Part shown: in pieces, positions 9,371 to 20,345 of the stretch
How positions within the stretch are numbered: position 1 is the stretch's first letter
How the letters are laid out: every line of letters starts with the position of its first letter
NCBI GenBank assembly: GCA_032717465.1
Contig: CM064691.1
Location: 4,570,069 to 4,634,068, forward strand
Origin: Coenobita brevimanus
Taxonomy: Eukaryota; Arthropoda; Malacostraca; Decapoda; Coenobitidae
Direction: 5' to 3'
Length of the DNA stretch: 64,000 bases
The notes under the pieces: generated by a model
Told to the model about the DNA's origin: nothing
What the model saw: the letters and a program-made list of their open reading frames with translations, nothing else
Database searches by the model: none
Made by a program: the position numbers and the translations under genes

Positions 9371-9988
9371 AGTCCCAGTTCTCCTTTATGGCCTGATACG
9401 CTGCTCTTGTGCTCTGACCGTCATTTTTACTTAATTTAATTTCTGTCTCTGTCGCCTTTTCATCATATAGTCTCCTCTTATCACGTCTAACAAGTCTTTT
9501 TACTTCAGAATGTAAACTCCAGTACTTTGCTCTAAGTGCTTCAACTACCTGGCCATCAACATGTTGTTCTTCACTTCTTAACTTAGCCTCTTTCCTTTTC
9601 TGAATTACATTCCATGTTTCAGCTGACATCCACTTTTTCCTTCTCGCTTTTCCCTTTTTCTTAATAGTAACCTTAGCACTCTCATGCAAAACCTCTTTTA
9701 CCTCTCTCCACATTTGATTAATATCATTGTCTTCAGATTCCATCAAAGTCTGCAGGACTAGAAACTTGTTTCTACATTCGCACCGAAACTTTTCCCTCGT
9801 GCTCTCATCACTTCTCAGCTCATCAAAATCATAATTATTACCTCCTGTACAATTACCATTAACGTTTCTCTTAAGTTTTATTTTAATCTTTGACACAACA
9901 AGTTGATGATCACAACATATATCTGCCCCCCTCCTAACGCAAACATCTTGCAAATAACTCCTATGCCTTCTGCTAATTGCAATGTGGT

Positions 9989-10075
<87 letters not shown>

Positions 10076-10218
10076 ATCTGGCTCTATTCCTCACAGAACC
10101 ACAAATCTCACCGTCTACTGAAATATCCCCATATTGTTTTCCCGGTTACCATCTTCTCACAAATTTCCATAACAAGGGCAGCACCTGTTGTTATATCAAA
10201 TCCCAATTTGCAGTTGAC
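9369..10218 (-). pseudogene. Endonuclease C-terminal half and linker of RTE copy 2, with in-frame (IY)n
   Basis: From 10218 the minus strand reads NCKLGFDITT, a degraded GDFNAKLG-type EN motif, then IRNRARWD-like sequence. A TA array follows and is read as repeated Ile-Tyr. [17 protein letters not shown] and [10 protein letters not shown] come next, where the IDHIAIS and SDH-type blocks are the last EN motifs. A basic linker (RRKKWMSAETWNVIQKRKEA) completes it. The array keeps the flanking codons in one frame. A stop near 10110 and 5' truncation make the copy defective. Confidence 0.75.
9991..10072. repeat. (TA)n array inside EN coding sequence of RTE copy 2
   Basis: Eighty-two bases of pure TA interrupt the EN frame between codons for NRARWD and IDHIAISRR, with the flanks still in the same reading frame. 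Confidence 0.95.
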
Positions 10219-10219
10219 A

Positions 10220-10720
10220 CCATTTTAAACTGCACTTCATCCAGTTTTGATTACTCATTATATAAACTAAACTGTCAAAATATTACCAAATATATTTGAG
10301 TAGTTTATCGCTCCCCCAGTGCTTCTTCTGAACCCAGTGTATTTGATTCCATTTCTACACAGATGATTAACCTAAATCTTGCCCTTAGCCCCGAAATTAC
10401 CATTCTGGGTGATTTTAACATACATAATGTTGAATGGTTATTGCACTCTGCCAGGACTGACGATGCTGGTCTGAAGTGCGAGCTGTTTGCAGAATTGTTT
10501 AATCTCACGCAACTGGTAAAGCAACCAACCAGAATACCAGATAATCCTAACTTTAATGCCCATATTTTGGATCTGTACCTGACAAATAATCCAGATTAGT
10601 ACAGGATAGAGGTACTGTCTCCACTTGGATCCTCTGATCACAATCTCATCAAAGTCTCATTAGTTAACCCCCCAAACCTCCCCATTCTGAACCTGTCAGG
10701 GTGACCCGATGGCACTTTGA
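10220..10720 (+). pseudogene. Endonuclease C-terminal half of LINE B
   Basis: The frame contains VVYRSPSASSEPSVFDSIST, then ALSPEITILGDFNIHNVEWL, whose GDFN is the catalytic EN motif. After an in-frame TAG at 10597 it continues with SPLGSSDHNLIKVSL, the SDH block. The same order of motifs is found in copy A3 (FSPLGSSYHNLI). The N-terminal EN half is missing by 5' truncation. Confidence 0.85.
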
Positions 10721-10835
10721 TAGGGCAAACTAGGATGAATTTAGAAATTATCTTGCTAACATTCCATGGCAGTCTTTCTTCTCTAGTGATCCCAATTCTA
10801 TCTAGTCTCACATTTGCCAGTTAATACTAGCTGGT

Positions 10836-12800
10836 ATGGATTTATTCATACCAAGTCAACAGTTCTCTAAAAGATCGAACTCTCCAGAATGGTTTGATGG
10901 CAACTGTGCCAGAGCAACAGCCCAAAAGTCATTAGCATATAACTCTTACTTAAAATCAAAAACATCTGAATCACTCTCTCAATTTATAATTGCAAGAAAC
11001 CATGCAAAACCTGTAATAAATCTCGCTAAATCAAACTTTCTTCAAAATCAAGCATCAAAACTACTTAACAACCCTAATGACAATCGAATATTCTGGTCAA
11101 CTCTCAATTCTTTCAATAATAACTTTAACAAGTTATCATCCATTCCCCCACTAAAATCTCCAGATGGCAACATTACAAATGACCCGCGTGGGAAAGCAGA
11201 TATCTTTGCCAGTACATTTGCCAGAAATTCTACATTAGAGGACGCCAGCCAGAACGTCCCAGCACTAGAACTTGATTCTCCCGAAATTGTTCCACTTAAA
11301 ATACAGACAAGGTATGTGAAATCCATCCTAGACAAATTACCTACCAACAAAGCTCCAGGCCCAGATGGAATTCCGCCAGTTATTTGGAAAAAATGTTCCC
11401 CAGAACTTTGCCTCTGTTCTTGCTAAAATATTCAGACTGCATATTTACTTCTGCATTCCCTAATTCATGGAAAGAAGCCAATATTCACCCAATTCCAAAG
11501 AAAGGAAGTTCCTCTGACCCCTCTGATTACAAACCAATAGCTGTCACATCTTCTCTTGGTAAGGTTTTTGAAACTGTAATTAATAAGCACATACTTAAAC
11601 ATCTTGAATCCAACAACTTAATTAGTGATAGACAATATGGTTTTAGCCAAGGAAGATCCACCATTGACATACTCAATCTCCAGACTCATATCATCCATCA
11701 ATCAGCTGACCTACATGCAGAAACTCATGCAGTAGCCCTGGATATTTCTAAAGCTTTCGACAGAGCGTGGCACCGTTCCCTGTTGTCCAAACTCCCTTGC
11801 TATGGACTAAACTCTTTTGTTCCTTTCATTTCCTCATATCTCAGCAACAGAAAAATAAGAGTAAAAGTAGATGATGTATATTCCAATTTCCACTCAATTA
11901 AAGCCAGCATGCCGCAGGGATCAGTTCTGGCACCAACCCTGTTCCTCGTTCATGTTAATGATCTCTTATCTGTCACCCACAATCCCATCCATTCATATGC
12001 AGATGACTCAACACTTCATAGTTCATTCACACTCAGACATCCATTTACAAAGTCTGATATCTCTAACTCTCAACTCAGTACAGCCATGTCTTTAAATCAA
12101 GACTTATCCACGATCAGTGAATGGGGACAAAATAACCTTCTCATTTAATGCCAGTAAAACTAAATATATACAATTTACTAATAGACAGATATTGCCAGAA
12201 TCGTATATTACCGTCAATGCTACAAATATTCCCATTTCCAAAAGTATTGAAATTCTCGGCGTCTCGCTTAACAATGCTCTCAGCTGGACCTCTCATGTCA
12301 GATCACTTGCTAAAACCGCCTCAAAGAAACTTGGATTAGGCCTATTGTACAGAGTCCGTAAGTTCTTCACTGACGAGCAGTTAGCTATAATTTATACGAG
12401 TCATGTGCACTCTCAGCCTGAATACTGCTCACCCTTGTGGAATGGATGTGGAGAGGTTGCACTGAAACAACTAGACAAAATTCAGAACAAAGCTGTTAGA
12501 ATTATTAATAATCCTGCTATTACTAATAAACTACTTCCCCTACAAGTAAGAAGGAATATTGCCTCCCTTGCATTATTTTACAGATATTTTTATGGCAAAT
12601 GCTCAAATAAAGTTGCGTCCACTGTGCCACCTCTCCATGCCTTCGATCGTGCTACACGGGCGTCTGGCAGCGCTCGTGACTGGAATGTCACTCAGCCATA
12701 CTGCAGAGCTTCTGCCTATCAAAATTCTTTCATTCCCCAAATTCCATATCTCTGGAACTCGCTTCCCCAGAGTTGTTTCTCTCCAAACTTCAACCTATAA
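10836..12800 (+). pseudogene. Reverse transcriptase of LINE B
   Basis: Three overlapping frames (10836-11426, 11384-12148, 12117-12800) reconstruct one RT. They contain NKAPGPDGIPPVIWKKC; SWKEANIHPIPKKGSSSDPSD; RQYGFSQGRST; motif A AVALDISKAFDRAWHRS; MPQGSVLAPTLF; the intact YADD box in PIHSYADDSTLH; then TISEWGQNNLL, KTKYIQFTNR, ILGVSLNN, a C-terminal CSPLWNGCGE and NKAVRIINNP. Only two frameshifts separate the parts, and all catalytic residues are present. Confidence 0.88.
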
Positions 12801-12905
12801 CTGTTCAAATCTAACTTGTACAGATATTTTATGAACAGAGGACACCAGTAATCTGGTGCATGGATTTTTTTTTTTATTCATTAGTTTTTCCTTCCTCTGT
12901 TGTTC

Positions 12906-12906
<1 letters not shown>

Positions 12907-13002
<96 letters not shown>
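12907..13002. repeat. (TA)n(GA)n compound microsatellite
   Basis: TA repeats (to about 12952) pass directly into GA repeats (to about 13002), at the 3' tail of LINE B. Confidence 0.95.
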
Positions 13003-13003
<1 letters not shown>

Positions 13004-13012
13004 GGCCTAAAT

Positions 13013-13407
13013 ATCATCATCATCATCAGCCGTTTGAGTATCCACTGCAGGACCGGCCTATCCCGATCGAAGTCAGGATGATACAGCCAATGTATCTCTA
13101 CCAAGTGGCTTAGGCCGTCTGGTAGAGATTGTATTAGGGTGAGAAGTGCTTGTAAGTGTAATTGTAGTGTTGGAGTGGCTTTAGATGTGTGTGTAGTCTG
13201 TGAACCAAGTGTAATAAGCCCACGCAAGCCGACTGGGTGCAAGCCTGCTTTATAGTACGCGACACTGGTTAAACCACAGCAACCCTTGTGTCAGCCAATG
13301 CAGTACGTGGCCGGGTGAACACTCCCAAAGTTTATTACCATGGTGGGGCGCGAACCCTGGTTCACCCGTGTGCGAAAGGCACACTCTACCACTGTACCAC
13401 AGAGGCT

Positions 13408-13410
<3 letters not shown>
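13013..13410 (-). mobile_element. SINE-2, copy 2
   Basis: This is a reverse-strand full-length copy. The (TCA)n at 13013-13028 is the (TGA)n tail in reverse, and the tRNA-like head ends at 13410 with the reverse of GAGCCTCTGTGGTACAGTGGTAGAGTG. It stands head to head with copy 3 across a TA array. Confidence 0.85.

Positions 13411-13478
<68 letters not shown>
13411..13478. repeat. (TA)n array between inverted SINE-2 copies
   Basis: Sixty-eight bases of pure TA, bounded on both sides by the 5' ends of oppositely oriented SINE-2 copies. Confidence 0.97.
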
Positions 13479-13482
<4 letters not shown>

Positions 13483-13862
13483 CTCTGTGGTACAGTGACA
13501 GAGTGTGCGTCTCACACGCTTGTGGACACAGGTTCGCCTCCCGCCAGAGTTGTAAAAACTTTGGGAAGCGTTCACTGAGCCACTTACTACTTTGGTGGAC
13601 ATAAGGGGTGCTGTGGTTGAACCATTGTAGCATACAAGTATGCTTGCACACAGTCGGCTTAAGGCGGGCCGATTACACTTGGTTCACAGACTACACACAC
13701 ATCCAAAGCCACTAAAACATTACAATTACACTTAACAAGCACTTCTCACCCTACATACAGTCTCCACCAGACAGCCTAAGTCACTAGGTAGAGATACATT
13801 GGCTGTAACGTTCCTGCTTTGGTTGGGATAGGCCGGTCCTGCAGTGACACTCAAACGGCTGA

Positions 13863-13866
<4 letters not shown>
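13479..13866 (+). mobile_element. SINE-2, copy 3
   Basis: This begins AACCTCTGTGGTACAGTG and ends with GGCCGGTCCTGCAGTG, actcaaacggct and GATGAT. The body aligns with copies 1 and 2 over its full length with scattered substitutions. The tRNA-like B box reads GGTTCGCCTCCC. Confidence 0.85.

Positions 13867-13938
<72 letters not shown>
13866..13938. repeat. (TA)n array
   Basis: TA repeats run from the tail of SINE-2 copy 3 to a run of G that opens the SINE-3 copy. Confidence 0.97.
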
Positions 13939-13940
<2 letters not shown>

Positions 13941-14440
13941 GGGGGGTAAGTGGGGGCGCTCACCATCCACTCACTCGATGTAGTGTTGCTCTCAGGTGTC
14001 TGTCCTTTCCTCTCCTTCAACCATCTTTCCTTCCATCCTCTTGTGTATTTCTTTTCTTCATTCTTTCCTTGTCCTTCTGCCTACAGATGAATTTACACTC
14101 TTTCTTCTCTCTTTCTTTACTTCATTCTTTCCTCTTCCTTTTGCCTGTGGGTGACTCTTCACTGAGTGACAAGCCAAATGGTTTCCTGTACACCAGGAAA
14201 CCATTTATTACGCTGGGTGGTAATCATATAACCAAACTGGGTGCCTGGTGGTTTAGTGGGTAGTTATTGCACTCCAATCGGATTGAGCAGGTGAAGGTTT
14301 ATATCCAAGGGATGACTGAGGTTGATTGCTCATGTAATGCCACTCAGGGATGAGTGAGGCTGGTCACTCTCATCTTAAATGTCGGGACCAACTGCCTAGC
14401 CTCGGGCTCCTACGCTCCTCATAGAGCAATGTGGGATTGG
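13939..14440 (+). mobile_element. SINE-3 family, long copy
   Basis: The order is: GGTAAGTGGGGGCGCTCACC-like start, CACTCGATGTAGTG, a pyrimidine-rich segment (13990-14155), GAGTGACAAGCC, a perfect hairpin GGTTTCCTG...CAGGAAACC, ACGCTGGGTGGTAA, and then a tRNA-like segment. The tRNA-like segment has A-box-like GCCTGGTGGTTTAGTGGGT at 14241 and B-box-like GGTTTATATCC. A tail region follows and runs into (TA)n. Other copies: 59700-60000 (minus), 62945-63270 (minus), with partial ones at 7395-7530 and 63592-63870. The tRNA-like part lies in the middle, so this may be a composite of two repeats. Confidence 0.7.

Positions 14441-14756
<316 letters not shown>

Positions 14757-14817
<61 letters not shown>
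14757..14817. repeat. (CT)n microsatellite
   Basis: About 60 bases of CT, immediately 5' of a tRNA-like sequence. Confidence 0.97.
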
Positions 14818-14818
<1 letters not shown>

Positions 14819-14958
14819 GGGACAGAGTAGCTCAGTGGCAGAGCACCTGACTCGAGACCGAAGGGTTGAGAGTTGGTGCCCCGCCGGGGTAGCCGCTCTT
14901 CTGGGAGAGATTGCTCTCTCCCGTCACCTAGCAGGGCTATGGCCTAGCTCGGGGAAAT

Positions 14959-14960
<2 letters not shown>
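14818..14960 (+). mobile_element. tRNA-derived SINE-4 (short)
   Basis: The tRNA-like head has A-box AGTAGCTCAGTGGCAGAGCA and a degenerate B box (GAGTTGGTGCCCC). About 70 bp of body follows, with an inverted GGGAGAGATTGCTCTCTCCC hairpin. It lies between two (CT)n arrays, and no second copy was found here. A true tRNA is unlikely because the B box is off-consensus and the acceptor ends do not pair convincingly. Confidence 0.55.

Positions 14961-14996
<36 letters not shown>
14961..14996. repeat. (CT)n microsatellite truncating cuticle copy A
   Basis: The CT array ends exactly where homology to exon 3 of the cuticle gene begins. Confidence 0.95.
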
Positions 14997-15000
<4 letters not shown>

Positions 15001-15860
15001 TGGACGGATATTACGGGTTCGCGCCGCACGTCTCGCTCTAGGGCTCAAGAGTATACCATCCAAGTCAAGGGAGTCTGTCGACTATGGCAGAGGTTCTGAC
15101 GAATCTGGACGGAGGTGCTACAGATCAACGTATTCCCGGTTGCCAGTGCCGCCATAATTCATTATTCTTTTTATGACTTTGGGACAGCTTTTTATGCTGT
15201 AGTTATTCTGAACAACTTTATAGTCGTCTGTGATCACACACTTGTTCTTCTGGAGAAAACATCAGTAAGCCCATATTTACTTCATGCTTCACTTGCCCTT
15301 TATCTACACAAATATTTACTCATTTATGTAATCTTGCTTTTTCCTGCCTTCCTCGTGTGAGAAATGCTGGCATAAAAGTAAGTTCTCCCAGTCTGCTGAG
15401 CCTTTCTGCAATGTATATTATGCTACAGCGGTATGTTAAAGAATTTTCTAGTTCGTAAACATACTCTACTGGATAACATTTTGCTCACAGTTTACTTGTG
15501 TTCTTCATGCTTCTGATTTATCCGGGACGCTACCAATAAAATGCTGTTGATAGAGAAAAGTGTGTTGTGTGAGAGGCCCCTGCTTTTTGACAGCACACCT
15601 GGCGTGATAATTCACGTTCACTGACTGTGACCGTTATTTACATCATACTAGTATACAGAGCAAGATGGACCTACTACTGCATAGTCTCTATTTATTTAAC
15701 TGTTATGATTCACTCTTTTATATGCTCAGATATTTATTGGATATTTTCTATAACGTTTTATTACAAGGAAGTTTTCTATTAATAATGCACACTATCACAC
15801 ATCCATAGAAAGTTACAAGTACAGAAAAATTTCTGATGTACCCTGGAAGTGTCATGGCTA
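14997..15860 (+). pseudogene. Cuticle protein gene copy A: exon 3 remnant and 3' flank
   Basis: From CAC at 14997 the sequence aligns codon by codon with the end of the chitin-binding domain of copy B: HLDGYYGFAPHVSL then a stop TAG (15039-15041), where B has HVDGDSGFVPEITFEG. It continues through the Ser/Arg/Gly tail (ATGGCAGAGGTTCTGACGA, also in copy C at 49690) and the 3' UTR. Shared blocks are CTTCATGCTTCAC (also 27480) and CTCAGATATTTATTGGA (also 50710). Exons 1 and 2 and most of exon 3 are gone; truncation is at the (CT)n array. LINE sequence begins near 15840. This is the most decayed of three tandem units. Confidence 0.8.
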
Positions 15861-16960
15861 AGGTGACATCTGGGAGGATTTGCGTCATCTTATTGCCCAA
15901 TTTTCAACTGTATGGATGTGCATCCAGGAGAACATGGTTGGTGAAGCTGTTTCTCCTAGTTTTGTTGGTTACCAGGTATTTTATTCTGATCCCACTCAGG
16001 TCCAAAGACGTCATGGGGGTGCTGTTGCCTTCCTTCCTCGTAATGTCACACTCACTTGTCACTCACATGTTGTTAGTGTTCAGGTTTTTCTAAGTCGTCG
16101 ATATACAGTTTGTGGTCCTTACCTCCCTTCTAATGCCACTGTCGAAAGGGCAGATCTGGCACATTTTCATTGTCTTCCCTCCCCCTTTCATTTACTGGTT
16201 AATGTAAATGGCCGTCACACGGTGTGGGGTGACAATGTAATCAGTCCTCGAGGGATTCTTTTGTGGAAGATGAGGAGTTGGGCGTTTCGAGTTCTGATGG
16301 GATGACGTATTCCCATAGACAGACTTGGACTTTTTCTACCGTTGATTTGTCTCTGTGCTCAGCTGATGCTGTTTTGCATTATTTGAGGATGTGTTGCCAT
16401 ACTTGCATGGTGGTGATAATTTACCAGTCTATGTAATTGCCACTGAGGGTGGGCCACAACCTTGCTTTCATTGCTGGTGCCTGAATAGGGCGGACTAGAT
16501 GCATTTCATAGAATTAAGTTTCACTGACCTCTCTGTGACTGAGTTTGGTGATTATTGGTGAGGCAGTGTCTTGTTTCACTGAGGTATTGCACTCAGCAGC
16601 CATTGTATCCGTTACAAGGACAATTAATTGGTTTCCTAGGTTTCGGGTTCCTTGGTGGACCCTTGAATGCAATTCTGCATTGACAGCCAAATGAGGCGCT
16701 TTCTCTCGGCTTCATCACAGTCGTGGGGTACACCAGTATTAACTGGCTCTTCGAAAGGCGCGCCTCATGCACAGTGGGCCTTGAAGGAGGATAGACGTAC
16801 ATCATGGAAGGGTTATGTTTTCCCCATTAATTCAAGAACCTCTCTCATTCAGGTGTGGAACTGGGTAAGGAAAATCTCTGAGAAATTTAGCTTTCCCTCC
16901 CCTCCTCTTTCATCTGCTGAGCGTTGGACTGTGGTAAATCCTCCTGCCGTTGCTGAATTA
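15840..16960 (+). pseudogene. Endonuclease domain of RNase H LINE copy 1
   Basis: Readable pieces include GGAVAFLPRNVTLT, VVSVQVFLSRRYTVCGPYLP, and LLVNVNGRHTVWGD, a decayed GDFNGRHPLWGD catalytic block. They continue with SPRG and, in another frame, TFSTVDLSLCSADAVLH. These match the order of apurinic-type EN motifs in Jockey/I-group LINEs. The G-D-F-N Asp is replaced (VNVNG), so it would be inactive even without the frameshifts. Confidence 0.75.
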
Positions 16961-17094
16961 TTTTAGAGCATTTTACTGGTGCCTCAAAAAAAAAAAAAGA
17001 AAAAAAAAAGCATTAAAAATGCCTTTGACATGTCGCCATCGGTGGTTGGAATCTCGTGGTCTCGGTTTCAGGTATTCTAAGAGTGAGTCCTGTA

Positions 17095-18815
17095 ATGTCT
17101 CATTTTCTCTTTCTGAACTACAGGCGGCTTGGTCACAATGACATGATTCATCACCTAGCTATGATGATATTCCTTATGCCTTTCTTTGTCACGTGCCTGA
17201 TGGGTCCCTTTTGTTCTTGCTGTCATCGTATGGTATAACCATGTATATTTGTGAATTTCCGGCTTGCTGGGGTGTTGCTATAGTTATCCCTATCCCCAGC
17301 CTGGGTGGGGATCATCTACAGGTGACAGATTATCTAAATAATAAAATCAAACTGCGTACTGGTTATTGCGCGTGACGCGACAGCGCGAAATTGTAGGAAA
17401 CTGCAACATGCGAAAATATGCGGCAATAATTTTTTTTGACTTTCTGGCCAGAATTGGTCATCGTGGGCTCAGTAACAGTATGGAAACAAAGATAATGGTA
17501 TTTGCAAACATTTTCTAATGGAAAGGTTATTAAGTAGTCCCACAGATTTTTGCGGGAAAGTGCTTATTGTCCTATAACTCTAACTTCATGCATTTGTAAG
17601 GTCTTGGAAAAAATGGTGAATGGTCAGTTCATGTGGTTTTCAAGAGAGCTGTAACTGCTTATTCCCTGTCCAGTATGGTTTTGTAAAGTGAAGTCAACAT
17701 CTAATACTCTACTGTTTCTGGACTCTTCTTTGTGTGAGGCTTTCTCCAATCACCAGCACCAGGCCACAGTCTCCTACAGTCTGAAGAAGGAGTATGACAC
17801 TGCCTAGCGACATAGCACTTTACAATCCCTTTAGATGTTGATCTTCATTGCCGCTTGCTTACTTTTATCCAAGTTTTATTTTAAAATTCTTTAAGTGTCT
17901 GTCTTGGGGGTGTGCATTTTAATGCCAGTCCACTTGAAGATGGGGTGTCAGAAAGAGAAGTATTATTCATGTCGCTCTCTTTGCTGTGGCCATCAAAGGC
18001 ATTACCAATATTCTCCCGATTGGTGTGCCTCCCTTTATAATGATGACCTTTTGATATCCGTCACTGCATCTCCAATGACTCTAGTTGAATGTAAGTTGCT
18101 ACTGGCCTTAAATAGTTTCCAAGTGGGCTGAATTTCGTGGTTTCATTTTTTTTTTTCTACAAAGTAGGTGACTATGGATTTTTGTCGTCTTTGTGATGTT
18201 TACCCAAACCCAGAGCTATATCTCTGCTGTTGCAGAATCTCCTGTGTGGAAGAGACTCAGTTCCTGAGTCTTATCTTTGATTGACGACTGTCCTGGGTTC
18301 CTCATTTCTGTTAAAGTAGCTTGCATTAAGCCATGAAACTCCCGGGGGTTCTTGCTCATACCTCCTGGGGTACAAACTATTAGACCCTCTTCCTCTTACA
18401 CAGATCTCTTCTGCTACAGATGTGCATCTCAGGATAACAGATACTGTGCATTATTTTGGTGTTTGTCTGATAACTGGGGCATTCTGGTCATTCCCGATTT
18501 CAAGCTTGTTAGTGGATGCTGATACCGTCCCTTTGGACATGAGCAGCTACTCATTCATTTTGAGAAAATGATGTCTTCATTGCCTCCAGAAATCCGTGCC
18601 TTGTATCATTCTATCCCAGGATTCCCGGTCTCCCTTTTATATCACTCATCCAAGTTTCTTAAAGCCCTTTGGTTACAGTGTCCAATCTGTTGTCACTTTT
18701 CTTTGTCCGTACATTGACAATTTTTCCAAGTCTAGTCCCAAGAATGGGTTACTGGCTAATCACGCAGGTGATATTCTGCAGGTATGTTGCAGGTAAAAAG
18801 AGCAAATTTCCACTC

Positions 18816-18830
<15 letters not shown>
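17095..18830 (+). pseudogene. Reverse transcriptase of RNase H LINE copy 1
   Basis: The remnant contains GEFPACWGVAIVIPIP, CKVLEKMVNGQFMWF, an SVTL-like region, and SLYNDDLLISVTASPMTLVE, where the YxDD box reads YNDD. It continues ALNSFQVG and then LHVYPNPELYL-type sequence and SRSPFYITHPSFLKPFGY. The parallel copy at 38.6-40.1 kb has FVDDLFTFVTASRMPMVERK. Multiple stops and shifts; no product is possible. Confidence 0.78.

Positions 18831-18851
<21 letters not shown>
18819..18851. repeat. (CT)n microsatellite within LINE
   Basis: About 33 bases of TC just before the RNase H segment of RNase H LINE copy 1. Confidence 0.95.
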
Positions 18852-18854
<3 letters not shown>

Positions 18855-18869
18855 CATGAGATCTCTGTC

Positions 18870-20345
18870 CCTGTCTATGCAGATGGATTAAAAACTGATG
18901 TTGGGGTGGGCTTTGGTGTTGTCTACCCTTCCTTCTATCAGAGAGGTATTCTTCTTGATAACTGTTTTGTTTCGCTAATAGAACTGACGCGATTTAAAGT
19001 GCTATCCAATTCATTTCTGTTCTCCTGACTGCTTTTTTTATGTATATTGACTCCTGTCACGAATTGGCGCGATTCCGTATCTAAACAAACTCGTGACATT
19101 GAACTTTGGTGGAAAACCACTAATTCTAGTGGAATTTCCACTGTTTATCACTCAGTTTAACCGTCCCCATATTCACCCGATCAGAAGTGTTTTCAGAACA
19201 TTTTTCATTGTTTCATAAGTGATCGTCCTCACGCGCGACATTGGCGCTTTCGCTGAGTGATTTGTTGTGGACATGCATCGCTCACATTTTTTCCGCTGGC
19301 TGTTAGCAAGCGCAGCCAGCACTCGTCTCTCTCTCACAATTTGAATTCAGTTAGGATCGAAGCACTGTGAGAGAAGGTTCATCTACAGCGAGTTCCTGAA
19401 TCTCCACCTAGTGTGAACCGGCGAGAGGTTTAGCGTGTGCAGCGTCTGTCATATGCACCGAAGCCCAGTTTCCGCTTAGCCCCCTTCACTGACCAGTATT
19501 TTTTTCTTTCGTTTTTCCTAGGCTTAAGAGCTTAGCTTTTGAGTGAGCGAGTGAGTGTATTCTCTTTGTTATTTTGAATTCATTTGAGACTCATGTAACG
19601 TAAAATTTATTTCATTGTATTTAATAAATTCACAGTTCTTTTCTCTTGAGCTTAATGTAATGTAAACTCGTGTTTTATTTTTCCACATTAAGTTTATTTC
19701 ACTTACCACTCCTAGTTTGTAAAACGCTTTGTATTATTCATAACTGGTACTTAGGCCAGTCCTTTATTAACTTAAATCCGTTGTCCCAACTTGGAGTTAA
19801 TGCTTCAGCAAGAACCTGTTTATCATTCATAGCATTATTTATTGATTGTCAGGGGTGGAGTCACTTTCTCTAGAGGCTAGCAGTACTAACAAACAGCATT
19901 TGTGAGTAGTCTCTGCTGTGTACTGCTGAGAAGGTAAATATATTCTCGTCCTTAAAGAATCGGCGAAGTAAGCCGGCATAAAGTAATCATTGCTTGATTT
20001 TCACAAGTCAATTCACTGACCATCTTTACAACCAACATTTTAAAGTATCAAGCAATATTAAATTCTCAAAATCCCGTGACAACTCCCAAAGTACTTCTTT
20101 TGCACTAGAGTCTTTTAATTCACCTCATGCATTGGTGTTTATCAGTGTTTCGTGTTTTCCTCCTTGGCCGTCGTGACAATCGTGTGGGATTTGGGGGGGT
20201 TCCAGTCCAAGTGGGGGCATCACGGAAAGAACGGGCTGATCTTCTGGCAAAGGGAGTATCGGCTTGCCCTCCTCCTGCCATCGGATCCCTTCAGCCGCCT
20301 GCATCTGATTTTCTCCCCTTATATTGAGAGACAGATTCAACATTA
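18870..20345 (+). pseudogene. RNase H domain of LINE, split by a solo LTR
   Basis: Before the LTR the sequence reads VYADGLKTDVGVGFGVVYPS, the first RNase H block (D-G-S-K-T in intact relatives). After the LTR, from about 20100, it continues ESFNSPHALV, LLGRRDNRVGF and ERADLLAKG, the last RNase H block (G-N-x-R-A-D-x-L-A-K). Removing 19055-20081 plus one target repeat restores colinearity with relatives. Confidence 0.75.
19055..20081. mobile_element. Solo LTR of an LTR retrotransposon
   Basis: This 1027-bp insertion starts TGTCACG and ends CGTGACA, so it has the TG...CA ends of an LTR with short inverted tips. It is flanked by an exact 5-bp target duplication ACTCC (19050-19054 and 20082-20086). 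It interrupts an RNase H domain whose two halves resume on either side. No gag-pol and no second LTR are present, so it is a solo LTR left by recombination. Superfamily (Gypsy or BEL) cannot be told from the LTR alone. Confidence 0.88.

Larger units (their letters stand above)
7640..10218 (-). mobile_element. RTE-like LINE, copy 2 (5'-truncated, nearly open)
   Basis: From 10218 down to about 7640 the minus strand encodes the second half of the endonuclease, the linker, RT and the C-terminal region. It differs from copy 1 in sequence (a separate RTE family) and is much better preserved. One stop lies between the two RT frames (TAG near 8488, apparently from a Trp codon) and one frameshift near 9375. 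The EN is 5'-truncated at about 10218, where LINE B begins. A (TA)n array sits in frame within EN. Confidence 0.85.
10220..12906 (+). mobile_element. Jockey-like LINE B (5'-truncated)
   Basis: A second Jockey-type element, distinct from family A, runs from inside the endonuclease domain to a 3' UTR ending in TTTTTTTTTATTCATTAG-type sequence and a (TA)n tail. Its 3' end recurs at 31802-31985, which confirms the boundary. Coding sequence is interrupted by stops at 10597 and about 10800 and by frameshifts near 11400 and 12140. Codons are more A+T-rich than in family A. Confidence 0.88.
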
